IMG/VR virus record: IMGVR_UViG_3300036832_001153
Span: 1 to 24,087 of that record
Strand: one strand, 5' to 3'
Length of the DNA: 24,087 bases
From: a virus
Shown: piece by piece, positions 14,209 to 20,846 of the stretch
How the letters are laid out: each line of letters starts with the position of its first letter
Position numbering within the stretch: position 1 is the first letter of the stretch
The notes under the pieces: model-generated
Databases searched by the model: none
Told to the model about the DNA's origin: nothing
Seen by the model: only the letters and a program-made list of their open reading frames with translations
Translations under genes and position numbers: made by a program

Positions 14209-15111
14209 ATGGCAAAACACACCCCGCTATGGCAACAGGTCCCGACCTACCCCGCCCAGCTCGACCGCTCGTTGTTGGCGGCGTTGTGGCCGACCGGCGC
14301 CGTAACAGGCGGCGTAGCAACGACGGTCGCCAACACTATGGACGTGTCGGTGGCGCCGGGGTCCGCCGCCGTCCCGCTGGCGACCGGGCAGGGGACGGCG
14401 TTATGTGTGTGGGACGCCGCCGAACTGGTGGCCCCGCGGGTTCCCGCCGCGCCCGCTTCGGGACAATCCCGTGTCGACCTCATTATCGTGCAGGTGCGGG
14501 ACCCCGACCTCGACGGCGGAGACAACAACGATTTCATCATTACGTCGGTGACCGGCGTACCGGCGGCGTCGAACCCGGCTGTCCCCGCCACGCCCGCCAA
14601 CGCGTTGTTGCTCTACAGATTGATCGTGCCCGGGGGAGTGGCGAACCTCAACACGGCGGCGTTGCTCGACTTCCGCCCGTCAAGCATTTTGGCCGTGAAC
14701 AAGGCGCCCGGTTGCCAGGTGTCGCAAAACGCGAGCATCACCGTGACCTCATACGGCGCCGTCCCGTGGGACACGGTCGCCTATGACCCGTCCGGCATGT
14801 ACGCGGTGGGTACTGGCATTTTCACTATCAAGACAGACGGGCGCTACGCCCTGAACATGGCTCTCCGATCGGACCGCGCTGTTTCGTGGTCCATTGGCGC
14901 TGACGTAGACCCGGGCACGGGCACCTTCACGGCATGGACTCAAGCAAGCACCACGACGCCAGGAACCAATAACTCGGCCATCTACGCGCCGGGCTCCGTG
15001 GGGCTGCGAGCCGGAAGCAGGGTCCGCTTCATATGCAGCGGGACCCCGGCCAACACTGTCGGCGGGTCACCGTTCAACTTTGCCAGCGTCTCATACCAGC
15101 AGCCGTTCTAA
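14209..15111 (+). CDS. Minor tail / fibre protein with C1q-like head domain
   Basis: The 300-residue protein has AGGAGAG at 14199-14205. The N-terminal half is an attachment module often seen in actinophage fibre proteins: L-D-R-S-L-L-A-A-L-W-P at about 18-28, then V-A-P-G-S-A-A-V-P and L-C-V-W-D-A-A-E, and R-V-D-L-I-I-V-Q-V-R-D. From about 168 it changes to a jelly-roll-like C-terminus: N-A-S-I-T-V-T-S-Y-G-A-V, Y-A-V-G-T-G-I-F-T-I-K-T-D-G-R-Y-A-L and a final F-N-F-A-S-V-S-Y strand. This resembles C1q/TNF-type trimeric heads used for receptor binding. Host surface recognition is inferred. Confidence 0.75.
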   Translation: MAKHTPLWQQVPTYPAQLDRSLLAALWPTGAVTGGVATTVANTMDVSVAPGSAAVPLATGQGTALCVWDAAELVAPRVPAAPASGQSRVDLIIVQVRDPDLDGGDNNDFIITSVTGVPAASNPAVPATPANALLLYRLIVPGGVANLNTAALLDFRPSSILAVNKAPGCQVSQNASITVTSYGAVPWDTVAYDPSGMYAVGTGIFTIKTDGRYALNMALRSDRAVSWSIGADVDPGTGTFTAWTQASTTTPGTNNSAIYAPGSVGLRAGSRVRFICSGTPANTVGGSPFNFASVSYQQPF

Positions 15112-15123
15112 GAAAGGACAACG

Positions 15124-15474
15124 ATGAGCTACAAGGCACAGTGGGACCTCAGTAGCGACACCGGCTTCGTCAACCGAAGTCGAGCCTGTCTGAACGAACA
15201 GGCACTTATCTTCAAGGATGCGGCGGACGCGATGTTCAAGGCATTGGCCAATGTGATTCTGCGCAACGACGATCCGGCTGTCACGTCGTCATTCATCACC
15301 ATCCTGGCCGGGTCCCCCGGGTTTGCCGACACGGCGGACCCCGAAGGCGATGGCACGGTTGATGACACGCTCATCGACGACGAGATGCTGCTCTCGAATG
15401 TCCAAACCCAATGGCCCACCGTGGCCGCGTTGTTCTTCGACGCCGAAGGCAACCCGATTGGAGGAACACCATGA
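15124..15474 (+). CDS. Small tail-region protein, unknown
   Basis: The 116-residue product (ribosome site AAGAAAGGA) begins with a helical section, A-C-L-N-E-Q-A-L-I-F-K-D-A-A-D-A-M-F-K-A-L-A, continues with a D/G-rich T-A-D-P-E-G-D-G-T-V-D-D linker and ends with Q-T-Q-W-P-T-V-A-A-L-F-F-D. Short proteins of this general form sit between fibre and lysis genes in other actinophages; I know no function. Its end overlaps the next gene (ATGA), and GGAGG inside its last codons serves that gene. Confidence 0.65.
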   Translation: MSYKAQWDLSSDTGFVNRSRACLNEQALIFKDAADAMFKALANVILRNDDPAVTSSFITILAGSPGFADTADPEGDGTVDDTLIDDEMLLSNVQTQWPTVAALFFDAEGNPIGGTP

Positions 15475-15590
15475 CCGACACCGAACGCCGTATACCCGAC
15501 CCGACACCCGAGCCCGACGAGGAACCGGCGCACGACGGCGCCGAAGGCGACGGCGACGACCGACTGGGCGAACGGCACGATGACGCTTAG
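15471..15590 (+). CDS. 39-residue acidic protein between tail and lysis genes
   Basis: ATG at 15471 overlaps the preceding stop and is preceded by GGAGG at 15459-15463. The product is very acidic and disordered (P-D-P-T-P-E-P-D-E-E-P, then D-G-A-E-G-D-G-D-D). The endolysin ATG lies inside its last codons (15580). The good ribosome site and overlaps on both sides argue for a real, translated gene; its function is unknown. Confidence 0.55.
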   Translation: MTDTERRIPDPTPEPDEEPAHDGAEGDGDDRLGERHDDA

Positions 15591-16386
15591 ACGAGAGTGG
15601 ATCGGATCGCCCAACTACTCAAGCCGGGGTGGCTCCCGGGTGAGATTGGTCGTGCTGCACACCGCCGAAGGCGCGCTCACGTACCAGTCCCTCGGCTCGT
15701 TCTTCTCAAACCCAGCCTCCGGCGTCTCGAGCCACACCGGCATCGACGACACGCCCGGCGTCATCGGTGAGTACGTGCGGCGGGACCTCAAAGCCTGGAC
15801 CCAGGGCAACGCCAACCCGTACTCGGTGGCCGCCGAACTGTGTGCGTTCGCAGAGTGGTCGACGGCAGAATGGGATCGACACCCGGCCATGTTGCTCAAC
15901 ACGGCGCAGTGGGTGGCCGAAGAATGTGCGGCGTTCAACGTCCCGGTCAGACGCTTGAGCGCGGCGCAGGCCCAAGGCGGCGAGGCCGGGGTGTGTCAAC
16001 ACGTCGACCTCGGCGCTGCGGGCGGTAACCATTGGGACTGCGGGCCCGGGTTCCCGATGGACGACGTACTCAACATGGCCCGGGGCTCGAGCAGCCCGGC
16101 GCCGACGAAACGAAAGGGGCGAAACATGATCGCCAAAACAGCATCAGGCAACGGTTACTGGACCGCCACCTACGACGGCGGCATCAACACCTTCGGGGAC
16201 GCTGAGTTCAAGGGAGCGGCCAACGACCCCGACGCGGGCGGACCCGGGCAGCCACACTTGCAGCCCGGCGCCGAGATCGTGGGCATCGAGGGACACGGCG
16301 ACGACGGCTATTGGTTGCTTGCGTCGGACGGCTCGGTGTTCGCTTACGGCTCGGCGCAGTTCCACGGGCGCCCCGACCGGGTCTGA
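15580..16386 (+). CDS. Endolysin: N-acetylmuramoyl-L-alanine amidase with wall-binding repeats
   Basis: The 268-residue enzyme cleaves the amide bond between muramic acid and the stem peptide to release progeny. Residues 1-165 match the Amidase_2 zinc fold: V-V-L-H-T-A-E-G (His27), S-H-T-G-I-D, then V-C-Q-H-V-D-L-G (His141) and N-H-W-D-C-G-P-G-F (Cys154 or Asp153); the probable zinc ligands are His27, His141 and Cys154. A P-A-P-T-K-R-K linker leads to two repeats, G-Y-W-T-A-T-Y-D-G-G-I-N-T-F-G-D-A-E-F (192-210) and G-Y-W-L-L-A-S-D-G-S-V-F-A-Y-G-S-A-Q-F (243-261), like the surface repeats of actinobacterial secreted proteins; these probably bind the host wall. An internal start at codon 183 is possible. 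No signal peptide, so export relies on a holin. Confidence 0.92.
   Translation: MTLRREWIGSPNYSSRGGSRVRLVVLHTAEGALTYQSLGSFFSNPASGVSSHTGIDDTPGVIGEYVRRDLKAWTQGNANPYSVAAELCAFAEWSTAEWDRHPAMLLNTAQWVAEECAAFNVPVRRLSAAQAQGGEAGVCQHVDLGAAGGNHWDCGPGFPMDDVLNMARGSSSPAPTKRKGRNMIAKTASGNGYWTATYDGGINTFGDAEFKGAANDPDAGGPGQPHLQPGAEIVGIEGHGDDGYWLLASDGSVFAYGSAQFHGRPDRV
16113..16128 (+). promoter_or_regulatory. Possible internal translation start for the lysin binding domain
   Basis: AAAGGGG at 16113-16119 lies six bases before an in-frame ATG at 16126 (Met183), exactly at the end of the linker. Initiation here would give an 86-residue product made only of the binding repeats. Several phage lysins are known to make their binding domain separately this way. 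The site is seen; its use is inferred. Confidence 0.4.
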
Positions 16387-16392
16387 CCGGCC

Positions 16393-16761
16393 ATGCCCCC
16401 GGGCAAGTACGACCTCAGCCTCTATCGGGGCGATACGGGCGAATGGCGATTCGTTCTGTGGGAGGACCCCGAGATGACGATCCCGGTCGATCTCACCGGC
16501 GTCATGGCCAAGTCGGAGATACGAGACAAGTCAGGCGGGACGCTCATCGTCGACCTCGGCTGCACCGTCATACCGCCCAACAGCGTCGACGTTGTCCTTG
16601 CCGCCGCTGATTCTCTCGAATGTCCCTCCAAGGGCGTCTGGGACCTACAGCTCACCTACGCCGACAGTTCGGTGCACACCGTCATCGGCGGGGACGTGAC
16701 AACGACAGCTGACGTGACGGACTCTGTGCCAGCCCCGGCAACGGAAGCCACGCGGCGATGA
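16393..16761 (+). CDS. BppU-N-like baseplate/fibre-associated protein
   Basis: The 122-residue protein starts [16 protein letters not shown], continues [18 protein letters not shown], and ends [21 protein letters not shown]. The 'x-R-G-D-T/S ... D-L-T-G ... I-R ... G-x-W-D-L-Q' pattern is that of the Ig-like N-terminal domain found in BppU and in small phage fibre adaptor proteins. It overlaps the collagen-like gene (ATGA), and the two probably work together at the tail tip. It follows the lysin by six bases with no clear ribosome site. Confidence 0.7.
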   Translation: MPPGKYDLSLYRGDTGEWRFVLWEDPEMTIPVDLTGVMAKSEIRDKSGGTLIVDLGCTVIPPNSVDVVLAAADSLECPSKGVWDLQLTYADSSVHTVIGGDVTTTADVTDSVPAPATEATRR

Positions 16762-17108
16762 GCACCATCGTTGTCGACGATGGCGGCAGCACCGTTGTCG
16801 TCGAGTGCCCCGACACCGCGCCCTCAGTCATCGAGATACCCGGCACCGGCCCACCCGGACCACCTGGTCCTCCTGGTGACCCCGGAGCACCCGGAGCACC
16901 CGGAGCGACTGGTCCTCAAGGTCCGATGGGATACACCGGACCCGTTGGTTCTCCTGGTCCTCCTGGGGCCGACTCGACGGTGCCGGGTCCCCCTGGCGCC
17001 ACTGGTCCTCCGGGTCCACCGGGCGAGACGTGGGTGGAGATGACGCAAGCCGACTACGACGCCTTGCCGACCAAGGACCCGGCGACGCTCTACATCATCA
17101 ACGGCTGA
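16758..17108 (+). CDS. Collagen-like tail fibre protein
   Basis: The 116-residue product has a short beta-rich head (1-27), then about 20 Gly-X-Y triplets from residue 31 to 89 with one break (A-D-S-T-V-P at 71-76). Many triplets are G-P-P, which favour a stable triple helix, so the protein is probably a trimeric rod. The C-terminus [10 protein letters not shown] followed by L-Y-I-I-N-G is a small module often found at the ends of phage collagen-like or minor tail proteins. It overlaps both neighbours. Its codons in the triplet region are highly repetitive, which makes the stretch prone to length change. Confidence 0.88.
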   Translation: MSTIVVDDGGSTVVVECPDTAPSVIEIPGTGPPGPPGPPGDPGAPGAPGATGPQGPMGYTGPVGSPGPPGADSTVPGPPGATGPPGPPGETWVEMTQADYDALPTKDPATLYIING

Positions 17109-17515
17109 TGCCACTCCTCAACGCGGCGGGGATGCTCTATCTCAACGGGGCAGTGAAAGCCGTGAGGCTCGGCGTCGTTCCGATATGGGACAACAGCACG
17201 GGGCCGTGGATCGACAGCATCGACCCACCGAGCGGCATATCGCCTCCGACGACAGAGCCCGTCGACATCTACGGCTCGAGGTTCAGCGCTGGCTCGTGGG
17301 TCTGGTGGGTCCCATCCACCAACCCGAATGGTGCGGCGTTCGGGAGCGCCGTCACGTTTCGCGACTCCACCTATCTTTCATCAACGCTGCACCATCTCAA
17401 TCCCAACGTGAACTATCTGGTGTGGGTGAGCACGGGGACCACGCAAACGTCCGGCCCGTTGTCGAACCGAGTGCTGTTCCCTGTCTACGACATGCCGAGC
17501 TTGAACCCCAACTGA
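17108..17515 (+). CDS. IPT/TIG-like minor tail protein
   Basis: The 135-residue protein starts at an ATG overlapping the collagen-like stop by one base. It opens P-L-L-N-A-A-G-M-L-Y-L-N-G-A, then has a TIG-type Ig fold: I-D-S-I-D-P-P-S-G (about 36-44), V-D-I-Y-G-S-R-F-S-A-G-S, and N-Y-L-V-W-V-S-T-G-T. A second Ig-like protein in the genome (see 7102) suggests recurrent use of this fold on the particle. It probably sits at the tail tip with the collagen-like rod. Confidence 0.7.
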   Translation: MPLLNAAGMLYLNGAVKAVRLGVVPIWDNSTGPWIDSIDPPSGISPPTTEPVDIYGSRFSAGSWVWWVPSTNPNGAAFGSAVTFRDSTYLSSTLHHLNPNVNYLVWVSTGTTQTSGPLSNRVLFPVYDMPSLNPN

Positions 17516-17755
17516 ATGAGCCACCGCCCGATCGGGCCCGATCATGTGGCGTTCGTGCTCGCCATCGCCCTGGCCCTGTCGGCGTCGCTCATCCTGATCG
17601 GCACCATCGTCCAGATATTGCACGGCACGCCCGAAGTCAGGCTCTCCGAGAACGCCACGCAGATACTCATCGCGTCCGTATCGGGGCTGACCGGCGTGCT
17701 CGGCGGCTACATGGGCTATCGGCTCGGCAAACGCGACGACGATGAGGACCGATAG
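17516..17755 (+). CDS. Two-helix membrane protein, holin candidate
   Basis: The 79-residue product has two membrane segments, about 11-35 (V-A-F-V-L-A-I-A-L-A-L-S-A-S-L-I-L-I-G) and 48-70 (I-L-I-A-S-V-S-G-L-T-G-V-L-G-G-Y-M-G-Y), and a charged tail K-R-D-D-D-E-D-R. Size, topology and charged C-terminus fit a small holin that opens the membrane for the endolysin, and it is the last gene of the tail/lysis operon. It is separated from the lysin by three tail-type genes, and a second two-helix protein exists at 5270, so the assignment is not exclusive. The ATG directly abuts the preceding stop. Confidence 0.7.
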   Translation: MSHRPIGPDHVAFVLAIALALSASLILIGTIVQILHGTPEVRLSENATQILIASVSGLTGVLGGYMGYRLGKRDDDEDR

Positions 17756-17767
17756 ACGACTATCACG
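17751..17767. repeat. GATAG-N4-CTATC inverted repeat between convergent genes
   Basis: GATAGACGACTATC at 17751-17764 is the exact reverse complement of 2866-2879, and the match extends to TAGACGACTATCACG (17753-17767). It overlaps both stop codons of the convergent holin (17753-17755) and minus-strand gene (17763-17765). It has no T-run, so a protein-binding site or weak two-way terminator are both possible. Confidence 0.6.
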
Positions 17768-17960
17768 AGCGCACCCGGCCCACGCTGGTCGCCCGTACCA
17801 ACTTGGCGACAGCTCGCCCCCCAGCTGCCCGCGTAGCTGGATGCTCGCCACCATCGCCCATCTCGCCGCGAGCATCGGAATCGAGCTGCCCTTCGAGGGC
17901 GTAGTCGGTCAAGGCTTCGGCCTCAGCTTGCGTCAGCTCGATTCGCACCATGCGCCTCAT
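17763..17960 (-). CDS. Last gene of the integrase operon, small helical protein
   Basis: The 65-residue product starts M-R-R-M-V-R-I-E-L-T-Q-A-E-A-E-A-L-T-D-Y-A-L-E-G and ends basic (A-V-A-K-L-V-R-A-T). The 'I-E-L-T-x-x-E-A-x-A-L' opening is a common pattern in small phage proteins of unknown function. Its ATG shares one base with the preceding stop (TGATG), so it is translated by coupling. A longer frame begins at 18026, inside the upstream gene, but the overlap start fits the operon better. Confidence 0.6.
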   Translation of the reverse strand: MRRMVRIELTQAEAEALTDYALEGQLDSDARGEMGDGGEHPATRAAGGRAVAKLVRATSVGRVRS

Positions 17961-18385
17961 CACGGCGCTACACCCTCGCAATGGCGCCGGAACGTCTTGA
18001 GTTCGGGGTCGTAGCGATACCAGCACATGAACGGCTCCGTCTCGACGCTCAGCTCATCGGCGGGCTGATCGTCAACGCCGGTCGGGCGCCCGCAATGGCG
18101 ACAGGTGCCGCCGTCGATGCACGCCTCGCAGAGTCGGAGCACGGCGCGCCACGGCGTCATGCCTCCGCAAGCATCCCAGTGGTCCGGCATGAGGAGCTGA
18201 CCGGCTTCATCGGACCGCTCAGGCCAATGGGCGCTGGCCACCCAGACGATCGGCCCTTCCTCACCCGGGTCGGGCTCAACGACACGAATCTCGAACCCAT
18301 CGGCCCCCGTGCGTCCGATGAGCTGCGTGGCGGCGGCAACCCTGCCATCCTCGACGGCGTCCAGCGCCCCCCCATCAGTGCTCAT
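17960..18385 (-). CDS. Cys/His-rich putative zinc-binding phage protein
   Basis: The 141-residue protein has clustered Cys: C-G-G-M-T-P-W, then R-L-C-E-A-C-I-D-G-G-T-C-R-H-C-G-R-P-T (about 85-103), and a C-terminal F-M-C-W-Y-R-Y-D-P-E-L-K-T-F-R-R-H-C-E-G. I recall the same 'C-R/x-H-C-x-R-P-T ... C-W-Y-x-x-D-P-E-L-x-T-F-R-R-x-C' pattern in other actinophages and actinobacteria, without known function. Zinc binding is likely. It begins at an ATG that overlaps the end of the preceding 52-residue gene. Confidence 0.75.
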   Translation of the reverse strand: MSTDGGALDAVEDGRVAAATQLIGRTGADGFEIRVVEPDPGEEGPIVWVASAHWPERSDEAGQLLMPDHWDACGGMTPWRAVLRLCEACIDGGTCRHCGRPTGVDDQPADELSVETEPFMCWYRYDPELKTFRRHCEGVAP

Positions 18386-18533
18386 GTTCGGCGAAGTCCC
18401 GACGCAGGTCCGCCAACGAGTCGATCACCGTGTCGATGCGACCGTTGAGCGCATCGAGCCGAGCGTTCAACGCGGCGGCGAGGACCCGAATCTCGTTGCT
18501 GATCTCTCGAATCTCACTCTGGCGGGGGCTCAC
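18375..18533 (-). CDS. 52-residue coiled-coil protein
   Basis: A short gene starting at GTG 18533, overlapping the upstream stop (GTGA), with the strong ribosome site AGGAGGG on the minus strand at 18537-18543. The product is one amphipathic helix: I-R-E-I-S-N-E-I-R-V-L-A-A-A-L-N-A-R-L-D, then G-R-I-D-T-V-I-D-S-L-A-D-L-R-R-D-F-A. The heptad pattern predicts a coiled coil, so it probably dimerises or binds another protein. Its end overlaps the next gene by 11 bases. Confidence 0.7.
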   Translation of the reverse strand: MSPRQSEIREISNEIRVLAAALNARLDALNGRIDTVIDSLADLRRDFAEHEH

Positions 18534-18877
18534 GAAACCCTCCTCAGTTTGGGCTTGCCCGGCTTGACCCGGGTGTTCTGGCGGGCACGGCGCAGATACT
18601 CCTTGCGCACGAGCACTTTAGCGCCCTCGCCCTTGGGCAATGCGTAGCCCTCCGGCGTCCGGTAGGCCCGCTCCACGAGGTCGCCGGTCACGTTGCTCCA
18701 CACGTCGTAACGGATCGTCCCGCAACGCAGACACCGGAACTGCATGATGGTGGTGGAACGGGTCGCCGTGCGCCAGCGTCTCGGCGCCTCCCCGTTGTAG
18801 GGGATGTTGTCCCAGGCATGGAGCAGGGTCCGGCACTCGATCCACTGCGGCAGTTGGTCCCTCAAGTCGTTGCTCAT
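18530..18877 (-). CDS. Zinc-ribbon-like conserved phage protein
   Basis: The 115-residue product has C-R-T-L-L-H-A-W-D-N-I-P (about 15-26), then Q-F-R-C-L-R-C-G-T-I-R-Y-D (46-58), and later R-A-Y-R-T-P-E-G-Y-A-L-P, ending in a basic tail (R-R-A-R-Q-N-T-R-V-K-P-G-K-P-K). The paired C-x2-C with the upstream Cys/His fits a small zinc ribbon, and the basic tail suggests nucleic acid contact. From memory, proteins with 'C-R-x-x-x-H-x-W ... R-C-x-x-C-x-x-x-R-x-D ... Y-x-x-P-x-G-Y' occur in several actinophages, function unknown. Confidence 0.75.
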   Translation of the reverse strand: MSNDLRDQLPQWIECRTLLHAWDNIPYNGEAPRRWRTATRSTTIMQFRCLRCGTIRYDVWSNVTGDLVERAYRTPEGYALPKGEGAKVLVRKEYLRRARQNTRVKPGKPKLRRVS

Positions 18878-19056
18878 GTCTCCTCCGTTCGTTCAATGTG
18901 CTCAGCAAGAAGTCCAGCAACCAAGCCGACATCAGCGGCCAGATAGTGAAGCGAAGTGTGCAACGCTTCGCCTTGTAGCCAGTTCTCCAACTCCGCTGCT
19001 TTGGCTCGCAGCACGCGCACCGCCAACCCGGCGGGCATCTGTCCGGTGCTCATCAT
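18874..19056 (-). CDS. Small helical protein of the integrase operon
   Basis: The 60-residue product starts at tandem ATGATG, overlapping the zinc-finger gene's stop, with GAGAGGA upstream on the minus strand. It is helical: L-A-V-R-V-L-R-A-K-A-A-E-L-E-N-W-L, then L-H-Y-L-A-A-D-V-G-L-V-A-G-L-L-A-E-H. No family is recognised. Its stop overlaps the next gene (ATGA). Confidence 0.6.
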   Translation of the reverse strand: MMSTGQMPAGLAVRVLRAKAAELENWLQGEALHTSLHYLAADVGLVAGLLAEHIERTEET

Positions 19057-19460
19057 CAGAACATCCTCTCTTTCGCCTTTGCCTTCGCTGGCTTCTGACC
19101 CGGCGACTTGATCTTGCCGGTGTGGACCCGAGCGACGTGCATATTCAACCCTCGACTTCCACTGAACGGCCCGGCGTCACATTGCTCGCAGGACACCGGC
19201 TCGGCTGCCGTTGGCGTTGTGCCGTGGCTCAACGTCATGTGCGAGCGGTAACCGCTCTTGCTGGCATACGGACCGGCACCGCACTCCGGGCAGACCAGAC
19301 CGGGCGAGTTGCCATTGGTCCCGACCAGCTCCACGTTCGCCGCGTCGCCGTACATGGCGATGAGGATGTTGACCTGCTTCAACTTGGAGCGGGCCGACTT
19401 GGCCTCCTCGATGACGCCGAGCAGCCGGTCCCTCTCACGTAACAGTTCACCGACATTCAC
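19056..19460 (-). CDS. Two-finger C2H2-type zinc protein
   Basis: The 134-residue protein has a coiled-coil-like start (L-L-R-E-R-D-R-L-L-G-V-I-E-E-A-K-S-A-R), then two tandem C2H2-type fingers of identical spacing: C-P-E-C ... H-M-T-L-S-H and C-E-Q-C ... H-V-A-R-V-H, each C-x2-C-x12-H-x4-H. The end is Lys-rich (P-G-Q-K-P-A-K-A-K-A-K). It probably binds DNA or RNA as a dimer. It starts at GTG, overlapping the integrase stop (GTGA), so it is made together with integrase. A role in recombination directionality or int regulation is possible but not shown. Confidence 0.8.
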   Translation of the reverse strand: MNVGELLRERDRLLGVIEEAKSARSKLKQVNILIAMYGDAANVELVGTNGNSPGLVCPECGAGPYASKSGYRSHMTLSHGTTPTAAEPVSCEQCDAGPFSGSRGLNMHVARVHTGKIKSPGQKPAKAKAKERMF

Positions 19461-20587
19461 TGTGCTGCCTCCCTCTTGAACAGTTCCTCCATCGGACCGA
19501 CAGCCGCACTCACAGTGGGACGAATCTCGTGCCCGTACACCTGGTCGATCATCCGCATGTTCTTGTGCCGCAGAATCCGGCGCACGTCCTCACGATGCAC
19601 CCCGGCGTCGAGCAAGAGCGAGCCCGCCGTGTGGCGGTACTCGTGCGGCGTCCACTTCCCCAACCCCGCCGCCTCGCATATCCGCTTGTTGATCTTGCGG
19701 AGCGCACCGTGGCTCGTCGGCGTGCCCACCCGACTGGCAAACACCATGTCGTTGTCGGGCCAGGGCTTGCTTGCTTTGAGGCGCTCTTGGGCCTGGCGAA
19801 CCTTGTGAGCCCGCAACGCGTCGAGCACGAGCCCCGGTGCCTCAAGCGTCTGCTTGGACTCCTCGGTCTTGGTGTCGCCCACCATGCCGTCCGCTCCGAG
19901 CGAGCCGTTGACGTAAATGGTCGCTTCCTCGAAGTCGACATCGGCCCATCGCAACCCAAGCAGCTCGCCGGGGCGCAGCCCCAACATGAGCGCCGTCACG
20001 AACAAGGCTTCAAGCCGTTCGCCGCGCACGGCGGCGAGCATCGCCCGGGCCTCGTCGAGCGTCATCGACTCCCGCTTCTGAATCGACGGCTGGATTCCGG
20101 CAGGCATGATCGCGAGCCGAGCCACGTTCTTGTCGACCCGCTCCTCGACGCCCGCCTGATCGAGCATCTGGCACAGAACGCCGCGCACCCCCTTGATCGT
20201 CGCCCGGGACAGACCGGCGTGCGCCATCCCCTTGAGCAACCACATGACATCGGTGACCCGCAGCTCACTCAGGCGCCGCTTGCCGATGGCCGGGATCACG
20301 TAGAACTCGAGCATCTGGCGTTTCCAGGCGAGCGTCCGAGCCCTGATGTCACCCGTCTCCACCCGGGCCTGCTCGACCTCGTTGAGCCATTCCTTTGCAT
20401 AGGCGGTGACGGTGACCTCGCCGCCGGCGCGGGGCGGGCGGAACTCTTTGAGCTTGCGGATCGCCTCCTGTTGATTGGCGGCGTTCATGCGCTTGATCCG
20501 CCCATCGGGCAGTCTCACCTTCACCCGCCAGCGCCCGGTGGCGCTCTCCTTATAGACCGAGCCTTCGCCCGCTCCTCGACGTGCCAT
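19457..20587 (-). CDS. int: Tyrosine-type phage integrase
   Basis: The 376-residue recombinase catalyses attP x attB integration. An N-terminal AP2-like arm-binding domain (G-S-V-Y-K-E-S-A-T-G-R-W-R-V-K-V-R, residues 9-25) is followed by a SAM-like core-binding domain (58-150) and a catalytic domain with Arg205 (L-G-L-R-P-G-E-L-L-G-L-R), Lys240 or Lys245 in the hairpin, His315 and Arg318 (T-P-H-E-Y-R-H-T), His341 (L-R-H-K-N) and nucleophile Tyr351 (V-Y-G-H). All expected residues are present. I chose ATG at 20587, which has GAAAGGGA just upstream; that site overlaps a GGGACCCA motif. It leads the minus-strand operon and lies next to attP. Confidence 0.95.
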   Translation of the reverse strand: MARRGAGEGSVYKESATGRWRVKVRLPDGRIKRMNAANQQEAIRKLKEFRPPRAGGEVTVTAYAKEWLNEVEQARVETGDIRARTLAWKRQMLEFYVIPAIGKRRLSELRVTDVMWLLKGMAHAGLSRATIKGVRGVLCQMLDQAGVEERVDKNVARLAIMPAGIQPSIQKRESMTLDEARAMLAAVRGERLEALFVTALMLGLRPGELLGLRWADVDFEEATIYVNGSLGADGMVGDTKTEESKQTLEAPGLVLDALRAHKVRQAQERLKASKPWPDNDMVFASRVGTPTSHGALRKINKRICEAAGLGKWTPHEYRHTAGSLLLDAGVHREDVRRILRHKNMRMIDQVYGHEIRPTVSAAVGPMEELFKREAAQ

Positions 20588-20626
20588 TGGGTCCCTTTCT
20601 TGCACTCGCGGCCACTTGGTGTTAGG

Positions 20627-20734
20627 TGGCGCTCGATGACATTATCAGGGGGGACCCAAGGGGACCTGCGAGATGGCGCTTAGTGCGTTGACCTGGCGTT
20701 TTGTGGCGCTCCCTTATGGCTCGACATAGCGCCA
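20627..20734. promoter_or_regulatory. Cluster of TGGCGCT motifs upstream of integrase
   Basis: TGGCGCT at 20627, 20674 and 20704, TGGCGTT at 20694, and the inverse AGCGCCA at 20728 lie within 108 bases of non-coding DNA. The 20704 and 20728 copies form an inverted pair. Three related copies spaced by 10 bases lie upstream of the repressor gene (21711-21737). They are candidate operators shared by integrase and immunity promoters. Confidence 0.55.
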
Positions 20735-20751
20735 TTTCGGGGACAAAACCG

Positions 20752-20846
20752 CAGGTCAGAGGCCCCTTTCATTCGCTTGGTCCCCGTCTCTGGCAGTCAA
20801 GTTGTCGTGGGTTCGAGTCCCATCGCCTCCACCAGGTCAGAGGCCC
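20752..20846 (+). repeat. 14-bp direct repeat flanking the attP core
   Basis: CAGGTCAGAGGCCC occurs at 20752-20765 and 20833-20846, 81 bases apart, both followed by a short T-rich stretch. The second copy begins at the CA of the tRNA CCA end. The pair brackets the core, so it could be a protein-binding arm or the trace of an earlier insertion or duplication. Confidence 0.7.
20791..20834 (+). other. attP core: 3' end of a tRNA gene, alanine-like
   Basis: T-stem GTGGG (20807-20811), loop TTCGAGT (20812-20818), CCCAT (20819-20823), acceptor strand CGCCTCC (20824-20830), discriminator A and CCA (20832-20834). No matching 5' half (acceptor strand, D-arm) lies upstream, so this is a partial tRNA: the part a phage carries to restore the host gene after integration. 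T at position 70 (G3-U70 pairing possible) and A73 are the alanine identity bases, so tRNA-Ala is the best guess. The exact core limits need the host sequence; similarity probably starts near 20805. Confidence 0.8.

Noticed and set aside
19529-20683. 384-codon plus-strand frame opposite integrase
   Set aside because: Integrase catalytic residues are all present on the minus strand; the plus frame is an antisense artefact rich in His/Arg/Leu.
20740-20834. Complete tRNA gene
   Set aside because: Only the T-arm and acceptor 3' strand are present; no 5' acceptor strand, D-arm or anticodon arm can be built upstream.
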